From an uncultured Pseudacidovorax sp. (lineage in GTDB: Bacteria > Pseudomonadota > Gammaproteobacteria > Burkholderiales > Burkholderiaceae_C): a DNA stretch of 33,373 nucleotides. Shown piece after piece: positions 1-7,413 of the stretch. The notes beneath the pieces are model-generated. The model saw only the letters and a list, made by a program, of their open reading frames with translations. It made no database searches and was not told the origin of the DNA. Positions within the stretch are counted from its first letter, which is position 1. Each line of letters opens with the position of its first letter. The translations under genes and the position numbers were made by a program. The DNA is taken from NCBI RefSeq assembly GCF_913773995.1, contig NZ_CAJYES010000135.1, forward strand, positions 1 to 33,373. The letters run 5' to 3'.

Positions 1-677
1 ACGGTGGGCAGGAACACGTCTGCGTTCCAGACCTGGTCGTTGATGGTGTCCTTGACGCTCTTGCCGCCGATGGTGGCAAAGCGGTAGTCGGCGTACATGG
101 TGGGCGAATGGTTGCCCCACACGGTCAGCTTCTCGATCTCGCCGACCTTGCCACCGGTCTTGGCGGCGATCTGGCTGGCGGCGCGGTTGTGGTCCAGGCG
201 CAGCATGGCGGTGAAGTTCTCGCGCGGCAGGCTGGGCGCGCTCTTCATGGCGATGTAGGCGTTGGTGTTGGCGGGGTTGCCGACCACCAGCACCTTGACG
301 TCACGGCTGGCGACCTTGTCCAGGGCCTTGCCCTGGGCGGTGAAGATCTGGGCGTTGGCAGCCAGCAGGTCGGCACGCTCCATGCCGGGGCCGCGGGGAC
401 GGGCACCGACCAGCAGGGCGTAGTCGGCGTCCTTGAAAGCGACTTCCGGATCGCCGGTGGGGATCACGCCGGCCAGCAGCGGGAAGGCGCAGTCTTCGAG
501 TTCCATGATCACGCCCTTGAGCGCCTTCTGGGCCTTCTCATCCGGAATCTCAAGCAATTGCAGGATGACCGGCTGGTCCTTGCCGAGCATCTCGCCCGAG
601 GCGATGCGGAACAGGAGGGCGTAACCGATTTGGCCGGCGGCGCCGGTGACGGCGACGCGAACGGGCGTTTTGCTCAT
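1..677 (-). CDS. mdh: Malate dehydrogenase, N-terminal two thirds (cut by window edge)
   Basis: NAD-dependent malate dehydrogenase, the cytosolic TCA enzyme interconverting malate and oxaloacetate. Translating the minus strand from the ATG at 675-677 gives 225 residues before the window edge; betaproteobacterial Mdh proteins are about 328 residues, so roughly 100 C-terminal residues are missing. Visible: NAD-binding glycine loop TGAAGQIG (residues 11-18), the substrate arginines in the mobile loop [11 protein letters not shown] (R93, R95), LDHNR with the relay Asp162 and substrate Arg165, and the catalytic His190 in WGNHSP. It is divergent from a GntR regulator, with a palindromic operator between them. 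A likely promoter on the minus strand has -10 TAGAAT (792-797) and -35 AAGACA (816-821), the latter lying in the operator half-sites. This gives a leader of about 108 nt. The family assignment is firm; the regulation is inferred. Confidence 0.97.
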   Translation of the reverse strand, partial: MSKTPVRVAVTGAAGQIGYALLFRIASGEMLGKDQPVILQLLEIPDEKAQKALKGVIMELEDCAFPLLAGVIPTGDPEVAFKDADYALLVGARPRGPGMERADLLAANAQIFTAQGKALDKVASRDVKVLVVGNPANTNAYIAMKSAPSLPRENFTAMLRLDHNRAASQIAAKTGGKVGEIEKLTVWGNHSPTMYADYRFATIGGKSVKDTINDQVWNADVFLPT

Positions 678-727
678 GGGAAGACTCCAGACGAAGAGGA
701 AAGAAACGGAACGTGCCGTGCGAGCCC

Positions 728-739
728 TGCCTGCAGGCA
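728..739. repeat. 12-bp palindrome in the mdh leader
   Basis: TGCCTGCAGGCA is a perfect 12-bp palindrome in the mdh 5' leader, about 50 nt upstream of the mdh start. It is flanked by CGTGC/GCACG complementary ends that could extend it into an RNA hairpin. Its function is unknown; it may be an mRNA structure or a regulator site. Confidence 0.35.
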
Positions 740-791
740 TCTGCACGTCGACCGGCACCGCCAGTCGACCCGGGGCAGGAAACAACCGCGC

Positions 792-821
792 ATTCTAGGC
801 CGATTCCATGGCGCATGTCTT
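792..821 (-). promoter_or_regulatory. Candidate mdh promoter
   Basis: Read on the minus strand, AAGACA (816-821, four of six matches to the -35 consensus) and TAGAAT (792-797, five of six matches to the -10 consensus) are separated by 18 nt. The -35 lies within repeated operator half-sites, so a bound GntR protein would be expected to block it. Assigned by eye only. Confidence 0.45.
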
Positions 822-836
822 ATGTCTTATATAAGA
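815..836. promoter_or_regulatory. Palindromic operator with tandem half-sites between mdh and gntR
   Basis: TCTTATATAAGA (825-836) is a perfect 12-bp palindrome. The left half-site is present twice with a 7-bp period: ATGTCTTAT at 815-823 and again at 822-830. A dimeric winged-helix regulator is the natural ligand, and the adjacent GntR protein is the obvious candidate. The palindrome includes TATAAG (830-835), a plausible -10 for the rightward gntR transcript, and its left half overlaps the leftward mdh -35. This would allow autoregulation and mdh control from one site. The sequence is seen; the ligand is inferred. Confidence 0.6.
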
Positions 837-882
837 TGTGGGACTTGGCACGCTTCGCGATGCCCTCCTGACCACCCCATTC

Positions 883-1638
883 ATGTCCTCCCCACCCGCC
901 GCGGACGCCGGCACCCCTTCCTTCAGCCCGCTGTACCAGCAGATCCGGGCCTTGATCCTGCAGAGCCTGCAGGCCGGGGAATGGAAGCCGGGCGAGCCGA
1001 TCCCCAGCGAGATCGAACTTGCCGCCCGCTTTCGCGTGAGCCAGGGCACGGTGCGCAAGGCCATCGACGAGCTGGCGGCCGACAACCTGCTGGTCCGCCG
1101 GCAGGGCAAGGGCACCTTCGTGGCCACCCACGCCGAGCAGCAGGTGCAGTACCGCTTCCTCAAGCTGGTGCCGGACCAGGGCAGCCCGACCAGCGAAGGG
1201 CCCGCCGAACGCACCATCGTGGACTGCCGCAGGGTGCGCGCGAGCGCCGAAGTCGGCCGAGCACTGGCTCTGCGCGCGGGCGACGCGGTGCTGCAGGTTC
1301 GGCGCGTGTTGGCCTATGCGGGCGTCCCCACCATCCTCGAAGACCTCTGGCTGCCCGGCGCGCCCTTCAAGGGACTCACGGCGGAACGTCTGGCCGAGTG
1401 GCGCGGCCCCATGTACGAGATGTTCGAGACCGAGTTCGGCGTCCGCATGGTGCGGGCAGAGGAGAAGCTGCGCGCCGTTCTCCCCGATGCCGAGCAGGCT
1501 TCGCTGCTTCAGGTGACACTGCAGACGCCGCTGCTCTCGGTGGAACGCATCGCCCACACGTATCACGATGCGCCGATGGAGCTGCGCCGCGGCCTGTACC
1601 GCACCGACACGCACCACTATCGCAATGACCTCGGCTAG
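883..1638 (+). CDS. GntR-family regulator, UTRA type (HutC subfamily)
   Basis: A 251-residue transcriptional regulator. The N-terminal winged helix (about residues 16-77) carries the GntR pattern LYQQIRALIL, WKPGEPIPSEIELAARFRVSQGTVRKA and LVRRQGKGTFV. The remainder matches a UTRA ligand-binding domain (about 90-245), in which HutC-like regulators bind a small metabolite that releases DNA. I chose the ATG at 883 because the only earlier in-frame start (GTG 838) touches the operator; neither has a clear Shine-Dalgarno sequence. It is divergent from mdh and 188 bp upstream of sdhC, so it probably tunes TCA-cycle genes. The ligand cannot be read from the sequence; a TCA or related organic acid would fit the context. 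Confidence 0.9.
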   Translation: MSSPPAADAGTPSFSPLYQQIRALILQSLQAGEWKPGEPIPSEIELAARFRVSQGTVRKAIDELAADNLLVRRQGKGTFVATHAEQQVQYRFLKLVPDQGSPTSEGPAERTIVDCRRVRASAEVGRALALRAGDAVLQVRRVLAYAGVPTILEDLWLPGAPFKGLTAERLAEWRGPMYEMFETEFGVRMVRAEEKLRAVLPDAEQASLLQVTLQTPLLSVERIAHTYHDAPMELRRGLYRTDTHHYRNDLG

Positions 1639-1732
1639 CCCGCCGCCCCTCCGACACTGATGGGCAGAAACGATGTTGCTTCAAAAAATATAGCAGCGAA
1701 CCAAGGCGACAGAAAGCTTCAGAGACAGCCCA

Positions 1733-1775
1733 TGCAACATGGTGCATTGCAATAGAATTTTGAGTTGCCTGCATA
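1733..1775 (+). promoter_or_regulatory. Candidate sdh promoter region with inverted repeat
   Basis: In the 188-bp gap before sdhC, TGCAA (1733-1737) and TTGCA (1747-1751) form an inverted repeat centred on a CATGGTGCA core. TAGAAT (1753-1758) is a good -10. Alternatively TTGCAA (1747-1752) could serve as a -35, with TGCATA (1770-1775) 17 nt downstream as -10. No copy of the mdh/gntR TCTTATATAAGA palindrome is present here. The promoter choice is uncertain. Confidence 0.4.
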
Positions 1776-1826
1776 AACGTCCTGACACGAGTCGCCCTAC
1801 CGACCCTCCCAGAAAGAACCTTCCCC

Positions 1827-2273
1827 ATGACAGAGCTAGCATCCAAGACGAGGCCGCCGCGCCGCGAATTCCGCAACATCAATGTGGTCACGGATCTGAG
1901 GGGCTACCGGCTTCCGCCGGCGGGCATCGTGTCCATCCTGCACCGTGTCAGCGGCGTGCTGATGTTCCTGCTGATGCCCTTCATCATCTGGATGTTCGAC
2001 ACCTCCGTCTCTTCGGAAATCTCCTATGCCAAGTTCAAGGCCGCCTTCGATAGCGGCCTTGGTTTTTTGCCGGGATGGTTCCTGAAGCTCGTGGCCCTGG
2101 CTCTGATCTGGGGCTACCTGCACCACTTCTGCGCGGGCCTGCGCCACCTCTGGATGGACGTGAGTCATGAGGCCGTGACCAAGGAGTTCGGCAAGACCTC
2201 CGCCATCGTCGTCCTGGCCATCAGCATCCTCCTGACGCTGGCGCTCGGCGCCAAGCTGTTCGGCCTGTACTGA
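1827..2273 (+). CDS. sdhC: Succinate dehydrogenase cytochrome b556 subunit
   Basis: A 148-residue membrane anchor of succinate dehydrogenase (complex II). It starts at ATG 1827 with an AGAAAG element upstream. Three membrane segments are visible, roughly residues 42-57, 85-105 and 124-146. LHRVSG (His39, Arg40, Ser42) matches the quinone-site motif of SdhC. His100 in HFCAGLRHLWMD aligns with the Escherichia coli haem b ligand His84, and His107 with His91. It is the first gene of sdhCDAB, 25 bp before sdhD. Slightly longer at the N-terminus than the enterobacterial protein. Confidence 0.96.
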   Translation: MTELASKTRPPRREFRNINVVTDLRGYRLPPAGIVSILHRVSGVLMFLLMPFIIWMFDTSVSSEISYAKFKAAFDSGLGFLPGWFLKLVALALIWGYLHHFCAGLRHLWMDVSHEAVTKEFGKTSAIVVLAISILLTLALGAKLFGLY

Positions 2274-2298
2274 TCACAAAAAGAAGGCACACAACACC

Positions 2299-2664
2299 AT
2301 GGCAGTGAATTACGGCTCCAAGCGCACCGTCGTCGGCGCGCACTACGGCCTGCGCGACTGGCTGTCGCAACGCGTCACCGGCGCACTGATGGCGGTCTTC
2401 ACCATCGTCGTGCTGGCGCAGGTTCTCCTCACCCGCGGCCCCGTCGGCTACGACCAGTGGGCAGGCATCTTTGCCCCGCAGTGGATGAAGGTCCTGACCT
2501 TCGCAGTGATCGCCGCGCTCCTCTGGCACGTATGGGTGGGCATGCGCGACGTCTGGATGGACTACGTCCAGCCCGTCGGCATCCGTCTGTTCATGCAAAT
2601 CTTCACCATCGTCTGGCTCGTGGGTTGTGCCGGCTGGGCGATTCAAGTGCTCTGGAGGATCTGA
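2299..2664 (+). CDS. sdhD: Succinate dehydrogenase hydrophobic membrane anchor
   Basis: A 121-residue second membrane anchor, with three hydrophobic segments (about 28-45, 64-82 and 99-118). His77 in LLWHVWVGMRDVWMDYVQP aligns with the second haem b ligand of the family, and Asp88-Tyr89 match the Asp-Tyr pair near the ubiquinone site. An AAAGAAGG ribosome-binding site precedes ATG 2299. The stop is only 4 bp before the sdhA start, suggesting coupled translation. With SdhC it holds SdhAB on the cytoplasmic face of the inner membrane. Confidence 0.95.
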   Translation: MAVNYGSKRTVVGAHYGLRDWLSQRVTGALMAVFTIVVLAQVLLTRGPVGYDQWAGIFAPQWMKVLTFAVIAALLWHVWVGMRDVWMDYVQPVGIRLFMQIFTIVWLVGCAGWAIQVLWRI

Positions 2665-2668
2665 GCCC

Positions 2669-4477
2669 ATGTCGTACACCAAAGCAAAAATCGCGACGCG
2701 CAAGTTCGACGTCGTCATCGTCGGCGCCGGCGGCTCCGGCATGCGCGCCGCGCTCGAACTCTCGCGCGCCGGCCTGAACGTCGCATCCCTGTCCAAAGTC
2801 TTCCCCACCCGCTCGCACACCGTGGCAGCGCAGGGCGGCGTGTCGGCCTCGCTCGGCAACATGTCCGAGGACAACTGGCACTACCACTTCTACGACACCA
2901 TCAAGGGCTCCGACTGGCTGGGCGACCAGGACGCCATCGAGTTCATGTGCCGTGAAGCACCGAAGGTCGTGATCGAGCTCGAGCACTTCGGCATGCCCTT
3001 CGACCGCAACCCGGACGGCACGATCTACCAGCGCCCCTTCGGCGGCCACACCGCCAACTACGGCGAGAAGCCCGTGCAGCGTGCCTGCGCCGCGGCCGAC
3101 CGCACCGGCCACGCGATGCTTCACACGCTGTACCAGCAGAACGTGAAGGCCAAGACGAACTTCTTCGTCGAATGGATGGCCCTGGACCTGATCCGCGACG
3201 CCGACGGCGACGTGGTGGGCGTCACAGCCATCGAGCTCGAAACGGGCGACCTGTTCGTGCTGCAGGCCAAGGCCGTGCTGCTGGCCACTGGCGGCGCGGG
3301 CCGCATCTTTGCCGCCTCGACCAACGCCTTCATCAACACCGGCGACGGCCTGGGCATGGCCGCACGCGCCGGCATCCCGCTGCAGGACATGGAGTTCTGG
3401 CAGTTCCACCCCACCGGCGTGGCCGGCGCGGGCGTGCTGCTGACCGAGGGCTGCCGCGGTGAAGGCGCCATCCTGCTCAACAGCAACGGCGAGCGCTTCA
3501 TGGAGCGCTACGCGCCCACGCTGAAGGACCTGGCTCCGCGCGACTTCGTCTCGCGCTCGATGGACCAGGAGATCAAGGAAGGTCGCGGCTGCGGTCCCAA
3601 CAAGGACTACATCCTGATGAAGCTGGACCACCTGGGCGCCGACACCATCCGCAAGCGCCTGCCGTCAGTGGAAGAGATCGGCCATAACTTCGCCAACGTC
3701 GACATCACCAAGGAGCCGATCCCGGTCGTGCCCACCATCCACTATCAGATGGGCGGCATCCCGACCAACATCAACGGCCAGGTGGTGGTGCAGAACGGCG
3801 ACGTGCACAACCAGGTCGTCGGCGGCCTGTACGCCGTGGGCGAATGCTCCTGCGTGTCGGTGCACGGCGCCAACCGCCTGGGCACCAACTCGCTGCTTGA
3901 CCTGCTGGTCTTCGGCAAGTCTGCCGGCAAGCACATCGTCGACTTCGTCAAGAACAGCGGCGAGCACAAGCCGCTGCCGGCCGACGGCGCCGACCGCACC
4001 CTGGCGCGCCTGAACCAGCTGCAGGAGTCCAACGACGGCATCTACGCGCAGGACATCGCCAACGACATCCGCGCCACCATGCAGCAACACGCCGGTGTGT
4101 TCCGCACCCAGGCGAGCATGGACGAAGGCGTGGTCAAGGTGGCCGACCTGCGCAGCCGCGTGCCCTCCGTGACGCTGAAGGACAAGTCCATGGTGTGGAA
4201 CACCGCGCGCATGGAAGCACTCGAAGTCGACAACCTGATCGAAGTGGCCCAGGCCACGATGGTCTCGGCTGCGGCCCGCAAGGAATGCCGCGGCGCCCAC
4301 ACGGTGGACGACTACGAGCACCCGGCCGACCATCCCGAATTCCCGCTGGGCCGCAACGACAAGGAATGGATGAAGCACACGCTGTGGCACAGCGCGGGCA
4401 ACAACCTGACCTACAAGCCGGTCAACCTCAAGCCGCTGACCGTCGACAGCGTGCCGCCGAAGGTCCGCACGTTCTGA
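2669..4477 (+). CDS. sdhA: Succinate dehydrogenase flavoprotein subunit
   Basis: A 602-residue catalytic subunit oxidising succinate to fumarate. The start is ATG 2669, 4 bp after sdhD, with the GGAGG of the sdhD end (about 2654-2658) as ribosome-binding site; in-frame codons upstream overlap sdhD and are unlikely starts. Visible: FAD dinucleotide-binding GAGGSG (residues 19-24), TRSHTVAAQGG with His50 as the covalent FAD-attachment histidine, the HPTGV active-site segment, and a C-terminal HGANRLGTNSLLD motif typical of SdhA/FrdA. Length agrees with the family (E. coli 588). SdhE, encoded two genes on, is the factor that helps attach the FAD. Confidence 0.98.
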   Translation: MSYTKAKIATRKFDVVIVGAGGSGMRAALELSRAGLNVASLSKVFPTRSHTVAAQGGVSASLGNMSEDNWHYHFYDTIKGSDWLGDQDAIEFMCREAPKVVIELEHFGMPFDRNPDGTIYQRPFGGHTANYGEKPVQRACAAADRTGHAMLHTLYQQNVKAKTNFFVEWMALDLIRDADGDVVGVTAIELETGDLFVLQAKAVLLATGGAGRIFAASTNAFINTGDGLGMAARAGIPLQDMEFWQFHPTGVAGAGVLLTEGCRGEGAILLNSNGERFMERYAPTLKDLAPRDFVSRSMDQEIKEGRGCGPNKDYILMKLDHLGADTIRKRLPSVEEIGHNFANVDITKEPIPVVPTIHYQMGGIPTNINGQVVVQNGDVHNQVVGGLYAVGECSCVSVHGANRLGTNSLLDLLVFGKSAGKHIVDFVKNSGEHKPLPADGADRTLARLNQLQESNDGIYAQDIANDIRATMQQHAGVFRTQASMDEGVVKVADLRSRVPSVTLKDKSMVWNTARMEALEVDNLIEVAQATMVSAAARKECRGAHTVDDYEHPADHPEFPLGRNDKEWMKHTLWHSAGNNLTYKPVNLKPLTVDSVPPKVRTF

Positions 4478-4505
4478 CATCGCCGAAACCCCACGAGACA
4501 CCGAC

Positions 4506-5207
4506 ATGAAGCGCACATTCCAGATCTACCGCTACGACCCGGACAAGGACGCCAAGCCCTACATGCAGACCGTCGAGATCGAACTCGACGGCCATGAGCG
4601 CATGCTGCTGGACGCCCTGGTCAAGCTCAAGGCGCAGGACCCGAGCATCGCCTTCCGCCGCTCCTGCCGCGAAGGCGTCTGCGGCTCGGACGCGATGAAC
4701 ATCAACGGCAAGAACGGCCTGGCGTGTCTGACCAACATGAACACGCTCAAGGGCACCATCGTGCTCAAGCCGCTGCCGGGCCTGCCCGTGATCCGCGACC
4801 TGATCGTGGACATGACGCAGTTCTTCAAGCAGTACCACTCGATCAAGCCGTACCTGATCACCGAGGGCTTGGCCCCCGAGCGCGAGCGGCTGCAGTCGCC
4901 CGAGGAGCGTGAAGAGCTCAACGGCCTGTACGAGTGCATCCTGTGCGCGAGCTGCTCCACGAGCTGCCCGAGCTTCTGGTGGAACCCCGACAAGTTCGTC
5001 GGCCCGGCCGGCCTGCTGCAGGCCTACCGCTTCATCGCCGACAGCCGCGACGAAGCCACCGGCGAACGGCTCGACAACCTTGAAGACCCGTACCGCCTGT
5101 TCCGCTGCCACACGATCATGAACTGCGTGGACGTGTGCCCCAAGCACCTGAATCCCACCAAGGCGATCGGCAAGATCAAGGAGCTGATGGTGCGCCGCGC
5201 CATCTGA
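4506..5207 (+). CDS. sdhB: Succinate dehydrogenase iron-sulfur subunit
   Basis: A 233-residue electron-transfer subunit linking the SdhA flavin to ubiquinone. Ligands for all three clusters are present: [2Fe-2S] Cys54, Cys59, Asp62 and Cys74 (with Asp in place of a fourth Cys, as in E. coli); [4Fe-4S] Cys144, Cys147, Cys150 and Cys154 in CILCASCSTSCP; and the [3Fe-4S] set in CHTIMNCVDVCPK (Cys201, Cys207, Cys211). Length is close to that of E. coli (238). It lies 28 bp downstream of sdhA in the same operon. Confidence 0.98.
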   Translation: MKRTFQIYRYDPDKDAKPYMQTVEIELDGHERMLLDALVKLKAQDPSIAFRRSCREGVCGSDAMNINGKNGLACLTNMNTLKGTIVLKPLPGLPVIRDLIVDMTQFFKQYHSIKPYLITEGLAPERERLQSPEEREELNGLYECILCASCSTSCPSFWWNPDKFVGPAGLLQAYRFIADSRDEATGERLDNLEDPYRLFRCHTIMNCVDVCPKHLNPTKAIGKIKELMVRRAI

Positions 5208-5241
5208 TCCTGGCCGAACGAAGCAACGGAGACGACACGCC

Positions 5242-5553
5242 ATGCCGCAAGCGCAGCCTGCCCCGGGCGCATCCGACGAACGACTCGACGAGCGCGCCAT
5301 GGCCCGGCTGCAGTGGCGTTGCCGACGCGGGTTGCTGGAGAACGACATCTTCATCACCCGCTTCTTCGAGCGGCATGGTTCTGGCTTGACCCGGGCCCAG
5401 GCCCAGGCGATCGAAACCCTGATGGACCTGCCGGACAACGACCTGCTCGACCTTCTGCTGCGCCGAAAGGAGCCCGAGCCCGCATGGGCCGGGGCCGAGG
5501 TGGCGGCGGTGCTGGAGCTGATGCGCCCTCCGGGCGACCGGCTCGCGGCCTGA
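5242..5553 (+). CDS. sdhE: FAD assembly factor SdhE
   Basis: A 103-residue small helical protein of the SdhE/YgfY family, which promotes covalent FAD attachment to SdhA. The signature RGxxE is present as Arg29-Gly30-Leu-Leu-Glu33 in [13 protein letters not shown]. The first 18 or so residues are a poorly conserved Gln/Pro/Ala/Asp-rich extension; the core resembles the usual 80-90 residue protein. An ACGGAG element precedes ATG 5242. Its position between sdhB and gltA is common in betaproteobacteria and supports the call. Confidence 0.92.
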   Translation: MPQAQPAPGASDERLDERAMARLQWRCRRGLLENDIFITRFFERHGSGLTRAQAQAIETLMDLPDNDLLDLLLRRKEPEPAWAGAEVAAVLELMRPPGDRLAA

Positions 5554-5615
5554 GCCGCTCCATCCGATCCTTCGCCACCCTCCCATTTCCTCCACCTTCT
5601 CAAGAGAAAGTCGAC

Positions 5616-6926
5616 ATGAAAGCCTCCGACATCAAGGCCACGCTCGCGTTCAGCAATGGCGGCCAAGCCATCGATCTGCCGATCTACAAGGGCACGGTCG
5701 GTCCGGACGTCATCGACATCCGCAAGCTGTACGCGCAGACGGGCATGTTCACCTACGACCCGGGCTTCCTGTCCACGGCGTCGTGCCAGTCCGCCATCAC
5801 GTACATCGACGGCGACAAGGGCGAGCTGCTGTACCGCGGCTACCCCATCGAGCAGCTGGCGGTGAACTGCGACTTCCTGGAAACCTGTTACCTGCTGCTC
5901 AACGGCGAGCTGCCGAACGAGGCGCAGAAGACCGAGTTCACCGACACGGTGACGCGCCACACGATGGTGAACGAGCAGATGCAGTTCTTCCTGCGTGGCT
6001 TCCGCCGCGACGCGCACCCGATGGCCGTGCTGACCGGCCTGGTGGGCGCCCTGTCGGCCTTCTACCATGACAGCACCGACATCAATAACCCGGAGCATCG
6101 CCAGATTTCGGCCATCCGCCTGATCGCCAAGATGCCCACGCTGGTCGCCATGGCCTACAAGTACGGCACGGGGCAGCCTTACATGTATCCGAAGAACGAC
6201 CTGAGCTATTCGGGCAACTTCCTGCGGATGATGTTCGGCACGCCCTGCGAGGAGTACAAGGTCAACCCGGTCATCGAGCGCGCCATTGACCGCATCTTCA
6301 TCCTGCACGCGGACCACGAGCAGAACGCCTCGACCTCCACCGTGCGCCTGTGCGGCAGCTCGGGGACCAACCCCTTCGCCGCCATCGCTGCCGGTGTGGC
6401 CTGCCTGTGGGGCCCGGCCCACGGCGGCGCCAACGAGGCCTGCCTGAATATGCTGGAAGACATCCAGCGCAATGGCGGCGTCTCCAAGGTCGGCGAGTTC
6501 ATGGAGAAGGTCAAGGACAAGAACTCCGGCGTCAAGCTGATGGGCTTCGGTCACCGCGTCTACAAGAACTACGACCCGCGCGCCAAGCTGATGCAGGAGA
6601 CCTGCAACGAGGTGCTCGCCGAGCTAGGCCTGGAAAAGGATCCGCTGTTCGCCCTGGCCAAGCAGCTGGAAAAGATCGCCCTGGAAGACGACTACTTCGT
6701 GCAGCGCAAGCTCTACCCGAACGTCGACTTCTACTCCGGCATCGTGCAGCGCGCGATCGGCATTCCGGTCAACCTGTTCACCGGTATCTTCGCCCTCGCC
6801 CGTACCGTGGGCTGGATCGCCCAGCTGAACGAGATGATCAGCGACCCCGAGTACAAGATCGGCCGCCCGCGCCAGCTGTTCAGCGGCTCGGACAAGCGCG
6901 ACGTCAAGCCCATCGCCCAGCGCTGA
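5616..6926 (+). CDS. gltA: Citrate synthase
   Basis: A 436-residue type II (NADH-sensitive family) citrate synthase condensing oxaloacetate and acetyl-CoA. The start is ATG 5616 behind an AAGAGAAAG ribosome-binding site. Catalytic residues are visible as His269 (GPAHGGANE), His313 ([13 protein letters not shown]) and Asp371 (NVDFYSG). The length and the N-terminal domain starting with a beta-rich segment match the hexameric proteobacterial form. It closes the sdh operon (62 bp after sdhE) and is followed by a strong terminator. Confidence 0.98.
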   Translation: MKASDIKATLAFSNGGQAIDLPIYKGTVGPDVIDIRKLYAQTGMFTYDPGFLSTASCQSAITYIDGDKGELLYRGYPIEQLAVNCDFLETCYLLLNGELPNEAQKTEFTDTVTRHTMVNEQMQFFLRGFRRDAHPMAVLTGLVGALSAFYHDSTDINNPEHRQISAIRLIAKMPTLVAMAYKYGTGQPYMYPKNDLSYSGNFLRMMFGTPCEEYKVNPVIERAIDRIFILHADHEQNASTSTVRLCGSSGTNPFAAIAAGVACLWGPAHGGANEACLNMLEDIQRNGGVSKVGEFMEKVKDKNSGVKLMGFGHRVYKNYDPRAKLMQETCNEVLAELGLEKDPLFALAKQLEKIALEDDYFVQRKLYPNVDFYSGIVQRAIGIPVNLFTGIFALARTVGWIAQLNEMISDPEYKIGRPRQLFSGSDKRDVKPIAQR

Positions 6927-6970
6927 TCGGGCCAAGCAGCCGGCCGCCGCAAGGCGCCGGCCTGCACCGC

Positions 6971-6996
6971 AAAGGCCGCCTTCGGGCGGCCTTTTT
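6971..6996 (+). terminator. Intrinsic terminator after gltA
   Basis: A perfect 10-bp stem AAAGGCCGCC / GGCGGCCTTT (6971-6980 and 6985-6994) with a TTCG tetraloop, running into a T tract ending at 6996. It ends the sdh-gltA transcript. Confidence 0.92.
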
Positions 6997-7097
6997 GCGT
7001 CTTGACTGACATCCGGCTGACCGGCGGCGCTTCAGATTCCACTCCGGAGCAAGACCTCCACATCCACACATCGCCACCGAAGAGGAAGGACCATCCC

Positions 7098-7238
7098 ATG
7101 AAGAGACTCGCTGCACTGCTCGCCATCACTTTCGCCGTCTCCGTGCCGCTCGCAGGCTGCAACACCTTCAAGGGTGCGGGCCAGGACGTGCAGAAGGCCG
7201 GCGAGAAGATGGAAGACGCGGCCAAGAAGCGCCAGTGA
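7098..7238 (+). CDS. Entericidin-family small lipoprotein
   Basis: A 46-residue lipoprotein. The ATG at 7098 follows a strong GAGGAAGGA ribosome-binding site. There is a basic N-terminus (MKR), a hydrophobic core and lipobox LAGC with Cys21, leaving a mature peptide of 26 residues. The mature part, CNTFKGAGQDVQKAGEKMEDAAKKRQ in pattern (Gly/Lys/Asp-rich, amphipathic), fits EcnA/EcnB-like proteins. In enterobacteria these form an antidote/toxin pair linked to stationary-phase lysis; here there is a single copy and no partner nearby. Relatives of this gene are often found near leuC-leuD in Comamonadaceae. The role is inferred from family only. Confidence 0.85.
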   Translation: MKRLAALLAITFAVSVPLAGCNTFKGAGQDVQKAGEKMEDAAKKRQ

Positions 7239-7271
7239 TCGATGGCGGCTTCGGCCGCTTGTCCACGACAG

Positions 7272-7293
7272 ACGGCCCATCCCGGGCCGTTTC
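7272..7293 (+). terminator. Terminator after the entericidin gene
   Basis: Stem ACGGCCC / GGGCCGT (7272-7278 and 7284-7290), loop ATCCC, followed by a short T-rich run. It separates the lipoprotein gene from the LysR gene. Confidence 0.75.
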
Positions 7294-7352
7294 TCATTGG
7301 GGGCCCGGCCTGTGCGACCGTGTGTTCGCCAACTGCCAGCCGAGCCTTCGCA

Positions 7353-7408
7353 ATCCACGATGGCCCAGCCCATGAAATCCAAGGAAAATCACGCCTCCCC
7401 TCGTGGAT
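7353..7408 (+). promoter_or_regulatory. Inverted repeat upstream of the LysR gene
   Basis: ATCCACGA (7353-7360) is matched by its exact complement TCGTGGAT (7401-7408), 40 bp apart and ending 4 bp before the LysR start. It could be an operator pair for autoregulation or an mRNA stem that hides the start. The spacing is larger than a single LysR box. Confidence 0.3.
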
Positions 7409-7413
7409 CGTGA
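7360..7413 (+). CDS. Possible 17-residue upstream ORF coupled to the LysR start
   Basis: ATG 7360 opens a 17-codon frame (MAQPMKSKENHASPRGS) whose TGA at 7411-7413 shares its A with the LysR ATG at 7413 (TGATG). An internal ATG at 7372 would give 13 codons. The LysR start has no visible Shine-Dalgarno sequence, so reinitiation after this frame is plausible. No homology is recognised; it may be chance. Confidence 0.3.
   Translation: MAQPMKSKENHASPRGS

Noticed and set aside
838-882. GTG 838 as the start of the GntR regulator, adding 15 residues.
   Set aside because: It touches the operator palindrome, has no ribosome-binding site, and the added residues are not part of the conserved winged helix; ATG 883 is preferred.
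4428-6554. A long open frame (708 codons) on the minus strand across sdhB, sdhE and gltA.
   Set aside because: It lies opposite three unmistakable enzymes. Its translation is a His/Val/Asp/Gly-rich composition typical of the antisense frame of GC-rich genes, with no recognisable domain.
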